Below, one piece after another: positions 1 to 10,613 of a stretch of DNA of 64,000 nt (its first letter is position 1; each line of letters starts with the position of its first letter). The position numbers and the translations under genes were made by a program. The stretch lies in NCBI RefSeq assembly GCF_020379485.1, contig NW_026014713.1, forward strand, positions 310,001 to 374,000. The letters run 5' to 3'. Source of the stretch: Brassica napus (Eukaryota; Streptophyta; Magnoliopsida; Brassicales; Brassicaceae). A model generated the notes under the pieces. It worked only from the letters and a program-made list of their open reading frames with translations. It made no database searches and had not been told where the DNA came from.

Positions 1-500
1 TTATTCCACTTCCTGGTGATTCTCCACTTCTTTATGTATTCAAATATAGCTTCTTACATCGCGATTCATCCTGGTTTGATCAGAATGATGAGAAAGTTGT
101 CATATTCCAAAACAAGAAAACTGGGATCATCTGATTTGAAAGTAGGATAACTTCTTCATCCTAACACCTATGAGATTTATTCCACTTTCGGGTGATTCTC
201 CACTAATTTATGTATCCAAATACAGCTTCTTACATCGCGATTCATCCTGGTTTGATCAGAATGATGAGGAAGTTGTCATATTCCAAAACAAGAAAACTGG
301 GATCATCTGATTTGAAAGTAGGATAACTTCTTCATCCTAACACCTATGAGATTTATTCCACTTTCGGGTGATTCTCCCCTAATTTATGTATCCAAATACA
401 GCTTCTTACATCGCGATTCATCCTGGTTTGATTAAAATGACTAGGAAGTTGTCATATTCCCAAACAGGAAAACTGGGATCACCTGATTTAAAAGTGGGAT
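1..500. repeat. Centromere-type satellite, 176-bp unit, left block
   Basis: Two complete monomers (1-176 and 177-352) and a third cut at position 500. The spacing is seen directly: the start motif TTATTCCACTT recurs at 1, 177 and 353. The first two monomers share variants absent from the block after 2540, such as AGTAGG for AGTGGG and CTAACACC for CTAATTCC, so they form a local subfamily. Period and sequence are consistent with the Brassica CentBr satellite, as I recall it. Structural DNA, no coding role. Confidence 0.9.
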
Positions 501-507
501 TAAAGGT

Positions 508-1934
508 ATGTATGAATCTGATCCAGATTTTAAAGAAGCTTATAACTCTTGTGAGAAATTTGCTGCTGGAAATTACTTTAGACATGATGGATTCCTATTT
601 TATGATAATAGACTTTGTGTGCCTAATTGCTCTTTGAGAGATTTGTTTGTTAGGGAATCTCATGGAGGGAGTCTCATGGAGGGAGTCTCATGGGTCACTT
701 TGGTATTGCAAAGACTCTTAAAACTTTGCAGGATCATTTCTTTTGGCCTCGGATGAAAAGTGATGTGGAGAAACTATGTGCGAGATGTGCAACTTGCAAG
801 CAAGCTAAGTCTAAGGTTCAGTCTCACGGTTTGTACACTCCTCTCCCTATTCCTTATCATCCTTGGAATGACATATCTATGGATTTCATTGTTGGATTGC
901 CTAGAACTAGGACTGGGAAGGATTCTATCTTTGTTGTTGTTGACAGGTTCTCAAAAATGGCACATTTTATAGCATGTCACAAAACTGATGATGCATTACA
1001 TGTAGCTAATCTGTTCTTTAAGGAGATTGTGCGTTTACATGGCATGCCTAGGACCATAGTTTCTGATAGAGATACTAAGTTTCTTAGTTATTTTTGGAAA
1101 ACTCTTTGGTCTAAACTAGGCACTAAGTTGTTGTTCTCCACTACTTGTCATCCGCAAACTGATGGACATACTGAGGTAGTTAATAGAACTCTAGGAACAC
1201 TCTTGCTTGCATTCATTAAGAAGAATCTGAAATCTTGGGAAGACTATCTGCCACATTGTGAATTTGCATATAATCATGCTGTGCATTCTGCTTCTAAGTT
1301 TTCACCTTTTGAAATTGTTTATGGGTTCAATCCCACCTCTCCTTTGGATTTAATTCCTTTACCTGAGTGTGAAAGGGTCAGTTTGGATGGCAACAAGAAG
1401 GCAGAGATGGTGAAGCAACTCCATGAGCAAGCTAGGCTCAACATTGAAGAGAAAACTAAGCAGTATGTCAAGCATGCCAACAAAGGAAGGCGTGAGATGG
1501 TCTTTAAGGAGGGTGACAAAGTTTGGGTTCATTTGAGAAAAGAAAGGTTTCCTAATGAGAGGAAGTCAAAGCTTATGCCGAGAATTGATGGAACTTTTGA
1601 GATCACAAAGAAGATCAGCAACAATGCCTACAAGATTGATCTCCAAGATGAACCTGATTTGAGGTCAAATCCTTTTCAAGAGGGAGGGGATGATATGATC
1701 ATGGACCAGCCAGCTTATGGAGATAGAGATGGAGAGTTTAGAGATGAACCGGCTGAAGAAGATGATGTCTTAGCCATTCCTAAAGGTCCCATAACTCGAG
1801 CCAGAGCCAGGAAACTCAAAGAAGCTATTGGAGGACTAATCAGGAAGTCTTTGGATCAAGAAGAATGTCTTGGAGGAAGCTTGATACTTCAAGATACACT
1901 TATCACCATTCAAGCAATCTTACCATCAAGCTGA
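508..1934 (+). pseudogene. Ty3/gypsy integrase remnant, frameshifted
   Basis: The integrase inserts element cDNA into the genome. Residue numbers are for the frame opening at 690. Zinc-binding cysteines C33 and C36 are followed by the catalytic triad: D65 in SMDFIVGL, D126 in VSDRDTKF and E162 in [10 protein letters not shown], with 35 residues between D126 and E162. A C-terminal domain has RIDGTFEI where GPF-type domains normally have a P. The upstream linker ([11 protein letters not shown] to VRESHGG) lies in another frame. The shift comes from an exact 14-bp tandem duplication at 658-671 and 672-685. A segment is probably also missing after KIDLQ, where related proteins carry a conserved stretch before DEPDLRSN. 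Reverse transcriptase and protease are absent. Non-functional. Confidence 0.85.
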
Positions 1935-1969
1935 GTATCATCTAGGCTAGCAAGCTATGTGTGCTCTTT

Positions 1970-2010
1970 CCTAACATTGTTTTTGTCCCATTGGGTTTTG
2001 CAATGATAGG
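1970..2010 (+). promoter_or_regulatory. Stem-loop with TTTTGTCCCATTGGG loop, gypsy version
   Basis: Left arm CCTAACATTG (1970-1979) pairs with CAATGATAGG (2001-2010), one mismatch, around a loop containing CCCATTGGG. The same architecture lies between pol and the polypurine tract of the copia elements in this window, with different arm sequences. Function unknown; a transcript-level signal is inferred. Confidence 0.55.
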
Positions 2011-2539
2011 TTTTTAACGAGGCCATAGTCTTGCTATCATATCACCTAGTTGATACTCTCGGATCAAACCACATGAAGAACCTTATGTTATCTTTTACTT
2101 CTAAGTACTTATGTCTTTTATTTTCGAAAACTCTATCTAAGTTTGTCTTTGTTTCTACATTAATTGGAGGAGCCTGTTCCTTTAATTTCGAAATGCTTGG
2201 AGCCTGTTCCAAGCCTTTCACTATATATATGTGTGTGACGGCAATCCTAGCATCTATCAAGTTTTCTTTTACTTAAACCTTTGTGTTTTCTTCTCCCTTG
2301 CTTTCACAAGTTAAGAGAGTGTCTGGTGTGGAATATCCAGTCTGTTGGTGTGTAATATCCAACGCCCAAGGGTTTTAGAAAGGTGTGTCATATCCGATCT
2401 AAGCCTAGGAGTATCAAGAAGCCTCTCCGCAGCCTCTTGTGTCACCATTCGATCCACAACCTTGATAAACTTGAGTCTTTGATTCGTTTATGCAAGGATC
2501 TATCCATACCATCCAGAGAAGAGTCCTAGGTTCTCATTA

Positions 2540-5500
2540 CTGGTGATTCTCCACTACTTTTTGTATACAAATACAGCTTCTTACATCGCGATTCATACTG
2601 ATTTGATTAGAATGACGAGGAAGTTGTCATATTCCCAAACAAGAAATCTGGGATCACCTGATTTGAAAGTGGGATAACTTCTTCATCCTAATTCTTATGA
2701 GATTTATTCCACTTCCTGGTGATTCTCCACTTCTTTATGTATCCAAATTCATCTTCTTACATCGCGATTCATCCTGGTTTGATTAGAATGACGAGGAAGT
2801 TGTCATATTCCCAAACAGAAAAACTGGGATCACCTGATTTGAAAGTGGGATAACTTCTTCATCCTAATTCCTATGAGAATAATTCCACTTCCTGGTGATT
2901 CTTCACTACTTTTTGTATACAAATACAGCTTCTTACATCGCGATTCATCCTGGTTTGATTAGAATGACGAGGAAGTTGTCATATTCCCAAACAGGAAAAC
3001 TGGGATCACCTGATTTGAAAGTGGGATAACTTCTTCATCCTAATTCCTATGAGATTTATTCCACTTCCTGGTGATTCTCCACTTCTTTATGTATCCAAAT
3101 ACATCTTCTTACATCGCGATTCATCCTGGTTTGATTAGAATGACGAGGAAGTTGTCATATTCCCAAACAGGAAAACTGGGATCACCTGATTTGAAAGTGG
3201 GATAACTTCTTCATCCTAATTCCTATGAGAATTATTCCACTTCCTGGTGATTCTCCACTACTTTTTGTATACAAATACAGCTTCTTACATCGCGATTCAT
3301 CCTGATTTGATTAGAATGACGAGGAAGTTGTCATATTCCCAAACAGGAAAACTGGGATCACCTGATTTGAAAGTGGGATAACTTCTTCATCCTAATTCCT
3401 ATGAGAATTATTCCACTTCCTGGTGATTCTCCACTACTTTTTGTATACAAATACAGCTTCTTACATTGCGATTAATCCTGATTTGATTAGAATGACGAGG
3501 AAGTTGTCATATTCCCAAACAGGAAAACTGGGGTCACCTGATTTTAAAGTGGGATAACTTCTTCATCCTAATTCCTATGAGATTCTCCACTTCTTTATGT
3601 ATCCAAATACATCTTCTTACATCGCGATTCATCCTGGTTTGATAAGAATGACGAGGAAGTTGTCATATTCCCAAACAGGAAAACTGGGATCACCTGATTT
3701 GAAAGTGGGATAACTTGTTCATCCTAATTCCTATGAGAATTATTCCACTTCCTGGTGATTCTCCACTACTTTTGGTATACAAATACAGCTTCTTACATCG
3801 CGATTCATCCTGATTTGATTAGAATGACGAGGAAGTTGTCATATTCCCAAACAGGAAAACTGGGATCACCTGATTTGAAAGTGGGATAACTTCTTCATCC
3901 TAATTCCTATGAGATTTATTTCACTTCCTGGTGATTCTCCACTACTTTTTGTATCCAAATATAGCTTCTTACATCGCGATTCATCCTGGTTTGATCAGAA
4001 TGACGAGGAAGTTGTCATATTCCCAAACAGGAAAACTGGGATCACCTGATTTGAAAGTGGGATAACTTCTTCATCCTAATTCCTATGAGATTTATTCCAC
4101 TTCCTGGTGATTCTCCACTTCTTTATGTATCCAAATACATCTTCTTACATCGCGATTCATCCTGGTTTGATAAGAATGACGAGGAAGTTGTCATATTCCC
4201 AAACAGGAAAACTGGGATCACCTGATTTGAAAGTGGGATAACTTCTTCATCCTAATTCCTATGAGAATTATTCCACTTCCTGGTGATTCTCCACTACTTT
4301 TGGTATACAAATACAGCTTCTTACATCGCGATTCATCCTGATTTGATTAGAATGACGAGGAAGTTGTCATATTCCCAAACAGGAAAACTGGGATCACCTG
4401 ATTTGAAAGTGGGATAACTTCTTCATCCTAATTCCTATGAGATTTATTTCACTTCCTGGTGATTCTCCACTACTTTTTGTATCCAAATATAGCTTCTTAC
4501 ATCGCGATTCATCCTGGTTTGATCAGAATGACGAGGAAGTTGTCATATTCCCAAACAGGAAAACTGGGATCACCTGATTTGAAAGTGGGATAACTTCTTC
4601 ATCCTAATTCCTATGAGATTTATTCCACTTCCTGGTGATTATCCACTTCTTTATGTATCCAAATATAGCTTCTTACATCGCGATTCATCCTGGTTTGATT
4701 AGAATGACGAGGAAGTTGTCATATTCCCAAACAGGAAAACTGGGATCACCTGATTTGAAAGTGGGATAACTTCTTCATCCTAATTCCTATGAGATTTATT
4801 TCACTTCCTGGTGATTCTCCACTTCTTTATGTATCCAAATACATTTTCTTAGATCACGATTCATCCTGGTTTGATCAGAATGACGAGGAAGTTTTCATAT
4901 TCCCAAACAGGAAAACTGGGATCACCTGATTTGAAAGTGGGATAACTTCTTCATCCTAATTCCTATGAGAATTATTCCACTTCCTGGTGATTCTCCACTA
5001 CTTTTTGTATACAAATACATCTTCTTACATCGCGATTCATCCTGATTTGATTAGAATGACGAGGAAGTTGTCATATTCCCAAACAGGAAAACTGGGATCA
5101 CCTGATTTGAAAGTGGGATAACTTCTTCATCCTAATTCCTATGAGAATTATTCCACTTCCTGGTGATTCTCCACTACTTTTTGTATACAAATACAGCTTC
5201 TTACATTGCGATTAATCCTGATTTGATTAGAATGACGAGGAAGTTGTCATATTCCCAAACAGGAAAACTCGGGTCACCTGATTTTAAAGTGGGATAACTT
5301 CTTCATCCTAATTCCTATGAGATTAATTCCACTTCCTGGTGATTCTCCACTTCTTTATGTATCCAAAGACATCTTCTTACATCGCGATTCATCCTGGTTT
5401 GATTAGAATGACGAGGAAGTTGTCATATTCCCAAACAGAAAAACTGGGATCACCTGATTTGAAAGTGGGATAACTTGTTCATCCTAATTCCTATGAGAAT

Positions 5501-6537
5501 TATTCCACTTCCTGGTGATTCTCCACTACTTTTTGTATACAAGTACAGCTTCTTACATCGCGATTCATCCTGATTTTATTAGAATGACGAGGAAGTTGTC
5601 ATATTCCCAAACAGGAAAACTGGGATCACCTGATTTGAAAGTGGGATAACTTCTTCATCCTAATTCCTATGAGATTTATTCCACTTCCTGGTGATTCTCC
5701 ACTTCTTTATGTATCCAAATACATCTTCTTACATCGCGATTCATCCTGGTTTGATTAGAATGACGAGGAAGTTGTCATATTCCCAAACAGGAAAACTGGG
5801 ATCACCTGATTTGAAAGTGGGATAACTTCTTCATCCTAATTCCTATGAGAATTATTCCACTTCCTGGTGATTCTCCACTACTTTTTGTATCCAAATACAT
5901 CTTCTTACATCGCGATTCATCCTGGTTTGATTAGAATGACGAGGAAGTTGTCATATTCCCAAACAGGAAAACTGGGATCACCTGATTTGAAAGTGGGATA
6001 ACTTCTTCATCCTAATTCCTATGAGAATTTTTCCACTTCCTGGTGATTCTCCACAACTTTTTGTATACAAATACAGCTTCTTACATCGCGATTCATCCTG
6101 ATTTGATTAGAATGACGAGGAAGTTGTCATATTCCCAAACAGGAAAACTGGGATCACCTGATTTGAAAGTGGGATGACTTCTTCATCCTAATTCCTATGA
6201 GAATTATTCCACTTCCTGGTGATTCTCCACTACTTTTTGTATACAAATACAGCTTCTTACATTGTGATTAATCCTGATTTGATTAGAATGACGAGGAAGT
6301 TGTCATATTCCCAAACAGGAAAACTGGGGTCACCTGATTTTAAAGTGGGATAACTTCTTCATCCTAATTCCCATGAGATTAATTCCACTTCCTTGTGATT
6401 CTCCACTTCTTTATGTATCCAAGTACATCTTCTTACATCGCGATTCATCCTGGTTTGATTAGAATGACGAGGAAGTTGTCATATTCCCAAACAGGAAAAC
6501 TGGGATCACCTGATTTGAAAGTGGGATAACTTGTTCA
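2540..6537. repeat. Centromere-type satellite array, about 23 monomers
   Basis: The GAG landmark recurs every 176 bp from 2699 (2875, 3051, 3227, 3403, 3579, then 3735 and so on to 6375). The unit starting at 3579 is only 156 bp because of a 20-bp deletion. Two main types exist: one with CTTCTTTATGTATCC, one with CTACTTTTTGTATAC. They partly alternate, with a repeated three-monomer block at 3579-4086 and 4087-4614. A variant with CATTGCGATTAATCC or CATTGTGATTAATCC occurs at 3403, 5143 and 6199. The array ends where an LTR begins at 6538; the last satellite bases, GTTCA, would be that element's target site. Confidence 0.95.
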
Positions 6538-7468
6538 TGTTGAACTGAAGAGAAGATAGAGTTTGTACAATAATAGGGCAAGCTCTAGAAGATGTCCAGA
6601 AGAGTTCAATAAAGCTTCAGAAGTGTTCTGAAGTAGTTATCTTGTGAAGTTAAGTCTATGAAAGACTTAGACTGATCATGTGAAGGGTTTGGAGGAGTTA
6701 GAGAGAAGATGGCCATAGGTGCAAAGCTAGGGCGAGTGGTACGGCCATGGTACGGCCTTGTACGGTCTAGGGTGAATCATGAAGGTGTTTGGGGACAGTC
6801 AAGAAGGAGATAAGGCATTGTGCATAGTTAGGGATAGTGGTACGGACAGGAGGTCCGTACCATCAACCGTACGGCCACTCCACACGCCCAAGTCACCCGG
6901 TTCAGCTTAAATCAAAGATGAGCAATCCTATCTTAAGTGACCGTTGGAGGCTTATGGAGGGAAGGAATATACCTGAGCATCTTGTGGTCCAAGAGGCAGG
7001 CTGGAAAGGGAAAAGAAGCTTTACCTTTACAGCCAAGACTCATCTCCTCCCTTCATTCAAAAGAAGCAATCTGAGCCTCCCATTTGAATCAGCCACGCCA
7101 GCTAGCACCAGAAACATCAAGACCAGTCTTCTCTCATCCTTACCATCCATTCTATCTTTTATTTACAGCCTTAGGATCTAGGTTTGTGATCTGAGTTGTG
7201 TAAAGGCATATATAAGCCTCTTATGATCATTTTGTAATCTTTAAGTGAGTAAGGGGGGAAACCCTTCTCCTTCATGTTTTATGAAAGTCTGTTCTTGATA
7301 CTAAGTCTCTAATCTATTCTCTAAGTCTCTCAGTCTCTTTAATCTTGTTACCTAGTCTCTTTCATACTCTAAATCTCTCCCCATACTCCTAAGTCTCAAA
7401 TCTGTTCACATAAACTCTCCTAAACACTTTCTCACACACACCTTGAGTGAATCCTTATAAAAATCTCA
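6538..7468 (+). mobile_element. Element B1 5' LTR (family B, no gag-pol)
   Basis: A 931-bp LTR beginning TGTTGAAC and ending TCTCA directly before a primer-binding site. U3 carries GTACGG/CCGTAC clusters (about 6730-6880) and a TATA-like TATATAA at 7209-7215. B1 is the oldest visible insertion into the satellite here; its 3' LTR is not in the window. The family recurs at 44417-44755 and in the split LTR 55738-56003 plus 60042-60738. The 114-residue open frame at 6837-7181 lies within the LTR, matches nothing I know and is probably not a gene. Confidence 0.85.
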
Positions 7469-7632
7469 TGGTATCAGAGCCAGGTTCATCAGAACCTGGT
7501 ATCTAACTTCCGCAAAGCTCAAGCCCACTTCCATGGCTGTTTGAAGCAAAGAAGAAGCTCTTTGGTCCAGCCAACGTTTGCTCATCTTCAGGAGGAAGAT
7601 AAACACATCCGAGGTGCTTAAGAAGCTGTATT
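7469..7632 (+). mobile_element. Element B1 internal region, first part, with primer-binding site
   Basis: Positions 7469-7486 read TGGTATCAGAGCCAGGTT, complementary to the 3' end of plant initiator methionine tRNA, the primer for minus-strand synthesis. CCAGGTTC (7479-7486) can pair with GAACCTGG downstream, forming a hairpin over half the binding site. No gag start follows. The region is interrupted at 7632 by element A; the last five bases, TGTAT (7628-7632), recur at 36729-36733. Confidence 0.8.
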
Positions 7633-8325
7633 GTTGAGATGAGGAGTTGATATGAAGGCTTAGAGAGGCTTGGGTAATGAAAGGGATGAGGAGATGAAGC
7701 TCAGGTTGAAGTGAGAGACGCATTGGGAGAATGGTACGGACGGTACAAACCGTACGGATCAGTTCAACCAAGATCACTTGGGTCTCGACCTTTCTTCACA
7801 TTTTGAAGTGGTGCAAACTTAGGGTGAAGTGTACGGAGTTACCATGTCCGTACCATCTGAAGTTACCACGGTAAATAGGAGGTTGAACAACAAGAAGGAG
7901 GGAAAGGCCAAAGACACTTATGCAAAGGGAAGGTCACGGCCAAAGAAAGGAGATGACCGTTTATGGATAAGAGGAGGCGCGGCTTTACAGCTGGGACAGG
8001 CTGTAAAGGTGTTTGGCATCTGATCCAAGATGCCAAAGGGATCAAACGTGTGATGGCCCCTATTGGACGGATTCAAAACCGGCCAGCTCTTACCATTTGA
8101 CTTCACATGCTTAAGCTACCTTAACCTATTTCGAAAACCCTATGTCCTCTAAGTATAAATATGTAATCTCCTCATTAATAAGAGATCAGACAGTTCTATT
8201 CAATTGATTACTCTACTTGTTCCATAATGATTCCTCATTAGTCATTTAATCACATAATCATCTCCTTATTCATCCTAAATCATTCTACTCTTTCACATAC
8301 AAACTCAGATTATCTAAAACTTATA
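7633..8325 (+). mobile_element. Element A 5' LTR with promoter
   Basis: A 693-bp LTR, TGTTGAGATG to AACTTATA. U3 has GTACGG/CCGTAC motifs at about 7734-7757 and 7830-7857; an inverted repeat CTTTACAG (7983-7990) with CTGTAAAG (8001-8008); a 10-bp perfect stem TTTGGCATCT (8012-8021) with AGATGCCAAA (8028-8037); a telo-box-like AAAACCCTA at 8134-8142; and TATAAAT at 8154-8160. Transcription would start shortly after the TATA box, which is inference. Confidence 0.9.
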
Positions 8326-8538
8326 TGGTATCAGAGCCAGGTTCTAAAGAATCTGAGTTCTTATTTTGAGACACTGAAGAACAGAGTTGAAGCTTTGAAG
8401 CCATCCGAGGAAGATCAAAGCTCAAGGGTGTTTATTTGGAGTGTGCGCGAGTTCTAAACAAGTTAAGGTCCATCCATACAAGAGTCATCCGTTCAAAGCT
8501 CCATCCCTCTCAAGTTTTTGAAGTTAAGCTGTGATAAG
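8326..8538 (+). promoter_or_regulatory. Element A primer-binding site and leader
   Basis: The primer-binding site TGGTATCAGAGCCAGGTT is at 8326-8343. CAGGTTCT followed by AGAATCTG forms a hairpin with one G-U pair beside it. The rest of the 213-bp leader shows no other recognisable feature. Confidence 0.85.
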
Positions 8539-8796
8539 ATGGAGAACATGAAGATGAAAGTGGCGATTACCTTCAAGGGAAGCAACTACTTGGTTTGGTC
8601 CCGGCTGGTGAAGACAACCATTGGGAGTAAGGGCTTGTGGAGTCATATCACAACCGGTGAAGCTCCAAAGCTCATTACTCAGGAAGAAGACCAAGAGGGG
8701 GTCTCAGTTGATGCTGTAGATAAGTGGCAGCAGGAAGACATGGTGGTGATGTCTGTTCTTCATGGGTCGTTGGAGCCAGCGATATTGGAGGCATAC
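8539..8796 (+). pseudogene. gag: Element A gag, N-terminal piece
   Basis: First 86 codons of the Gag-Pol frame. Gag is the structural protein that packages the element RNA into virus-like particles. I chose the ATG at 8539 (MENMKMKVAI) over the in-frame ATG at 8518 because intact relatives J and C start with MESGMNMNMKV and MEHGMNMRMKV. The family signature NYLVWSRLVK is present. The frame stops at the insertion of solo LTR s1 after codon EAY and resumes at 9368. Confidence 0.88.
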
Positions 8797-9362
8797 TATG
8801 ATTTTAGAGAATAAGAAAGGTATTGAGAAGTCTAAGAGAGATTCAAGAGAGATTAGAGTGTTTAAGATAAAGTGTATGAGATTATCATGATGAACTAGAG
8901 AGAGATACTCATAAACTCGTGTTATCTATTAATCAAGACAGAGTTTACAATATATAGGATCAGATACAAGGGTTTCAGAGAGACTAAGCATGTGAGGTCA
9001 AGGATAAGGTTGCTTTAATTCAAACTTGATCCAATGGGAGCTGTCACACGTTTTTGGCATCTTGGACCAGGTTCCTTTTGCCTTTACAGCCTGTTCCAGC
9101 CTGTGTGGATAAGGCTCAGTCACTCTATCCATCCAAACGGTCATCTCCCCTAAGGTAAAACTCCTTTGGCCGTTTACTTCTTTCACGCGGTAACTTCTCC
9201 TCTTGGTCGAGTGGTGGATTGATCCGGACCGTACGGATGGTACGGCTGGTACGGCCTTGTACGGTCTGATCACTCCAAAGCTTTCCTTCTCTTTGCCTTC
9301 ACATTATCTCATTCCCAACTCCTTAAGCTATCTTCTCATATATTGTTCAACTCATTTCAACA
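8797..9362 (-). mobile_element. Solo LTR s1 in element A gag
   Basis: 566-bp LTR (TGTTGA to ATCATA on the minus strand) with target-site duplication CATAC at 8792-8796 and 9363-9367. No internal region remains, so the element recombined down to one LTR. It carries a GTACGG cluster at about 9229-9266, a TATA-like ATATATA near 8950 and a degraded telo-box next to it. Its R/U5 end resembles solo LTR s2 at 33058-33443. Open frames across its edges are artefacts. Confidence 0.92.
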
Positions 9363-9367
9363 CATAC

Positions 9368-10018
9368 AGCTACTGTGAGTCAGCCAAGGAGCTGTGGGAC
9401 ACCTTGAAGAAGGTCTATGGGAACATTTCGAACCTGAGCCGTGTCTTTGAGGTAAAGCAAGCTATCAACAACCTTGCACAAGAAGACATGGAGTTCACCA
9501 AGCATTTGGGAAGATTCAGGGCGTTGTGGTCAGAGCTAGAGATGTTGAGGCCGAGTACAACTGATCCAGATCAGTTGAATGAGAGGCGGGAGCAAGACAA
9601 GGTGTTTGGCTTGCTGCTCACACTAAACCCGGCCTACAACAGTCTCATCAAGCACATGTTAAGAGCTGATAAGCTACCTGACCTAGAGGACGTGTGTTCA
9701 CAGATTCAAAAAGAACAAGGCTCCATTGGGCTGTTTAGAGGCAAAGGAGAGCTCACATTGGCGAATCATGCGTCCCAAGTGGATCAGACTGAAGCTCCTC
9801 AAACTAACAAGGCGGCTCATGGCAAGTATGAAGACAAGAGGTTCAATGGGAATTGTGATCACTGCAAGAAGCATGGACACAAGAAGAGTCAATGCTGGAT
9901 ACTCCACCCTCACTTAAAGCCGGCTAAGTTCTTAAAGGAGAAGGAAGCAAGAGCACACATGACTGAGAGCTCTATGGGTGCTGGCTCCTCAAGCAGGACA
10001 AGTGAAGGAGAAGTACGT
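9368..10018 (+). pseudogene. gag: Element A gag, C-terminal piece with CCHC zinc knuckle
   Basis: 217 codons continuing the frame of 8539-8796 once s1 and one CATAC copy are removed. Contains conserved Gag motifs (LWDTLKKVYGN, FTKHLGRFRALWSELEMLRP, FGLLLTLNP) and the nucleic-acid-binding knuckle CDHCKKHGHKKSQC (C-x2-C-x4-H-x4-C). Ends at GEV-R where element C inserted; the frame resumes at 21975. The bases TACGT at 10014-10018 are the target-site copy. Confidence 0.9.
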
Positions 10019-10613
10019 TATGATATTTAGAGATCCTTAAAGTAACTAGAATATAAGTAAGAGTTTAAGTAGAGATTAGGAAGAGATTATGAAAGATTAA
10101 GAGACTTGAGAGTTGTTTAGTGTCTAAGAGAGAATCATGGTGACTTAGGAAATTAGAGAGAGACTCAGAACTGTATGATCTTATTAATGAGTGAGGTTAC
10201 ATATTTATATTGTTCTAGACATTAGGGTTTTCGAAACACAAGAGTAGATAAGCATGTGAGGTCAAGGGAAGAGCCTTTGCTTTTGTTTGAACCGGCCAAT
10301 GACTAGCTTCACACGTTCGGGCATCTTCCTGATCCTGGTCCAAGATGCTCTTCCTTTCCAGCCCTTGCCAGCCTGTCCTAGCTTATCCACTCCAACGTCT
10401 GGATAAGCTTTTGGTCGAGTGTAACTTCACCTCGGTCCATAAGAGTTACTCGGTGAAGTTACCATCCTAGTTTTACCTTGGTACGGTCAGTGTACGGATG
10501 GCCCGTCCGTACCATGCCTTAGTTTACTCTTAACTCCCTTTCCTTTCACTCCTTAGCTTTCTCATGTCCTTAACTCCTCAATGCCTTCACATATACCTCA
10601 ACACATCTCAACA
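10019..10613 (-). mobile_element. Element C 3' LTR
   Basis: 595 bp, matching the 5' LTR at 21357-21969 except for loss of an 18-bp segment (TGTCAAGCCGCGCC and neighbouring bases) and a few substitutions. Contains GTACGG/CCGTAC motifs at about 10481-10522, the telo-box-like motif and a TATA-like run. Bounded on the right by a polypurine tract. Confidence 0.9.

Larger units (their letters stand above)
501..2539 (+). mobile_element. 5'-truncated Ty3/gypsy fragment inside the satellite, probably CRM-like
   Basis: Satellite breaks off after 500 and resumes at 2540 with about 39 bp of satellite missing and no target-site duplication, so this is not a clean insertion. It holds the end of the RNase H to integrase linker, the integrase, and downstream non-coding sequence that is probably LTR, with a TATA-like run near 2221-2229. 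The integrase style, the [11 protein letters not shown] tail, the lack of a classical chromodomain and the location in satellite suggest a centromeric chromovirus (CRM/CRB-like). Lineage is inference; superfamily is clear from the integrase. Confidence 0.8.

Noticed and set aside
2540..6537. Regular repeats as a CRISPR array
   Set aside because: The repeats are contiguous 176-bp monomers without unique spacers; this is a eukaryotic satellite.
6837..7181. 114-codon frame in the B1 LTR as a host gene
   Set aside because: It lies wholly in the LTR and includes the GTACGG cluster; no relative recognised.
7469..7486. tRNA gene at the TGGTATCAGAGCC sequences
   Set aside because: Only the complement of the tRNA 3' end is present; no cloverleaf or A/B boxes. 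It is the primer-binding site.
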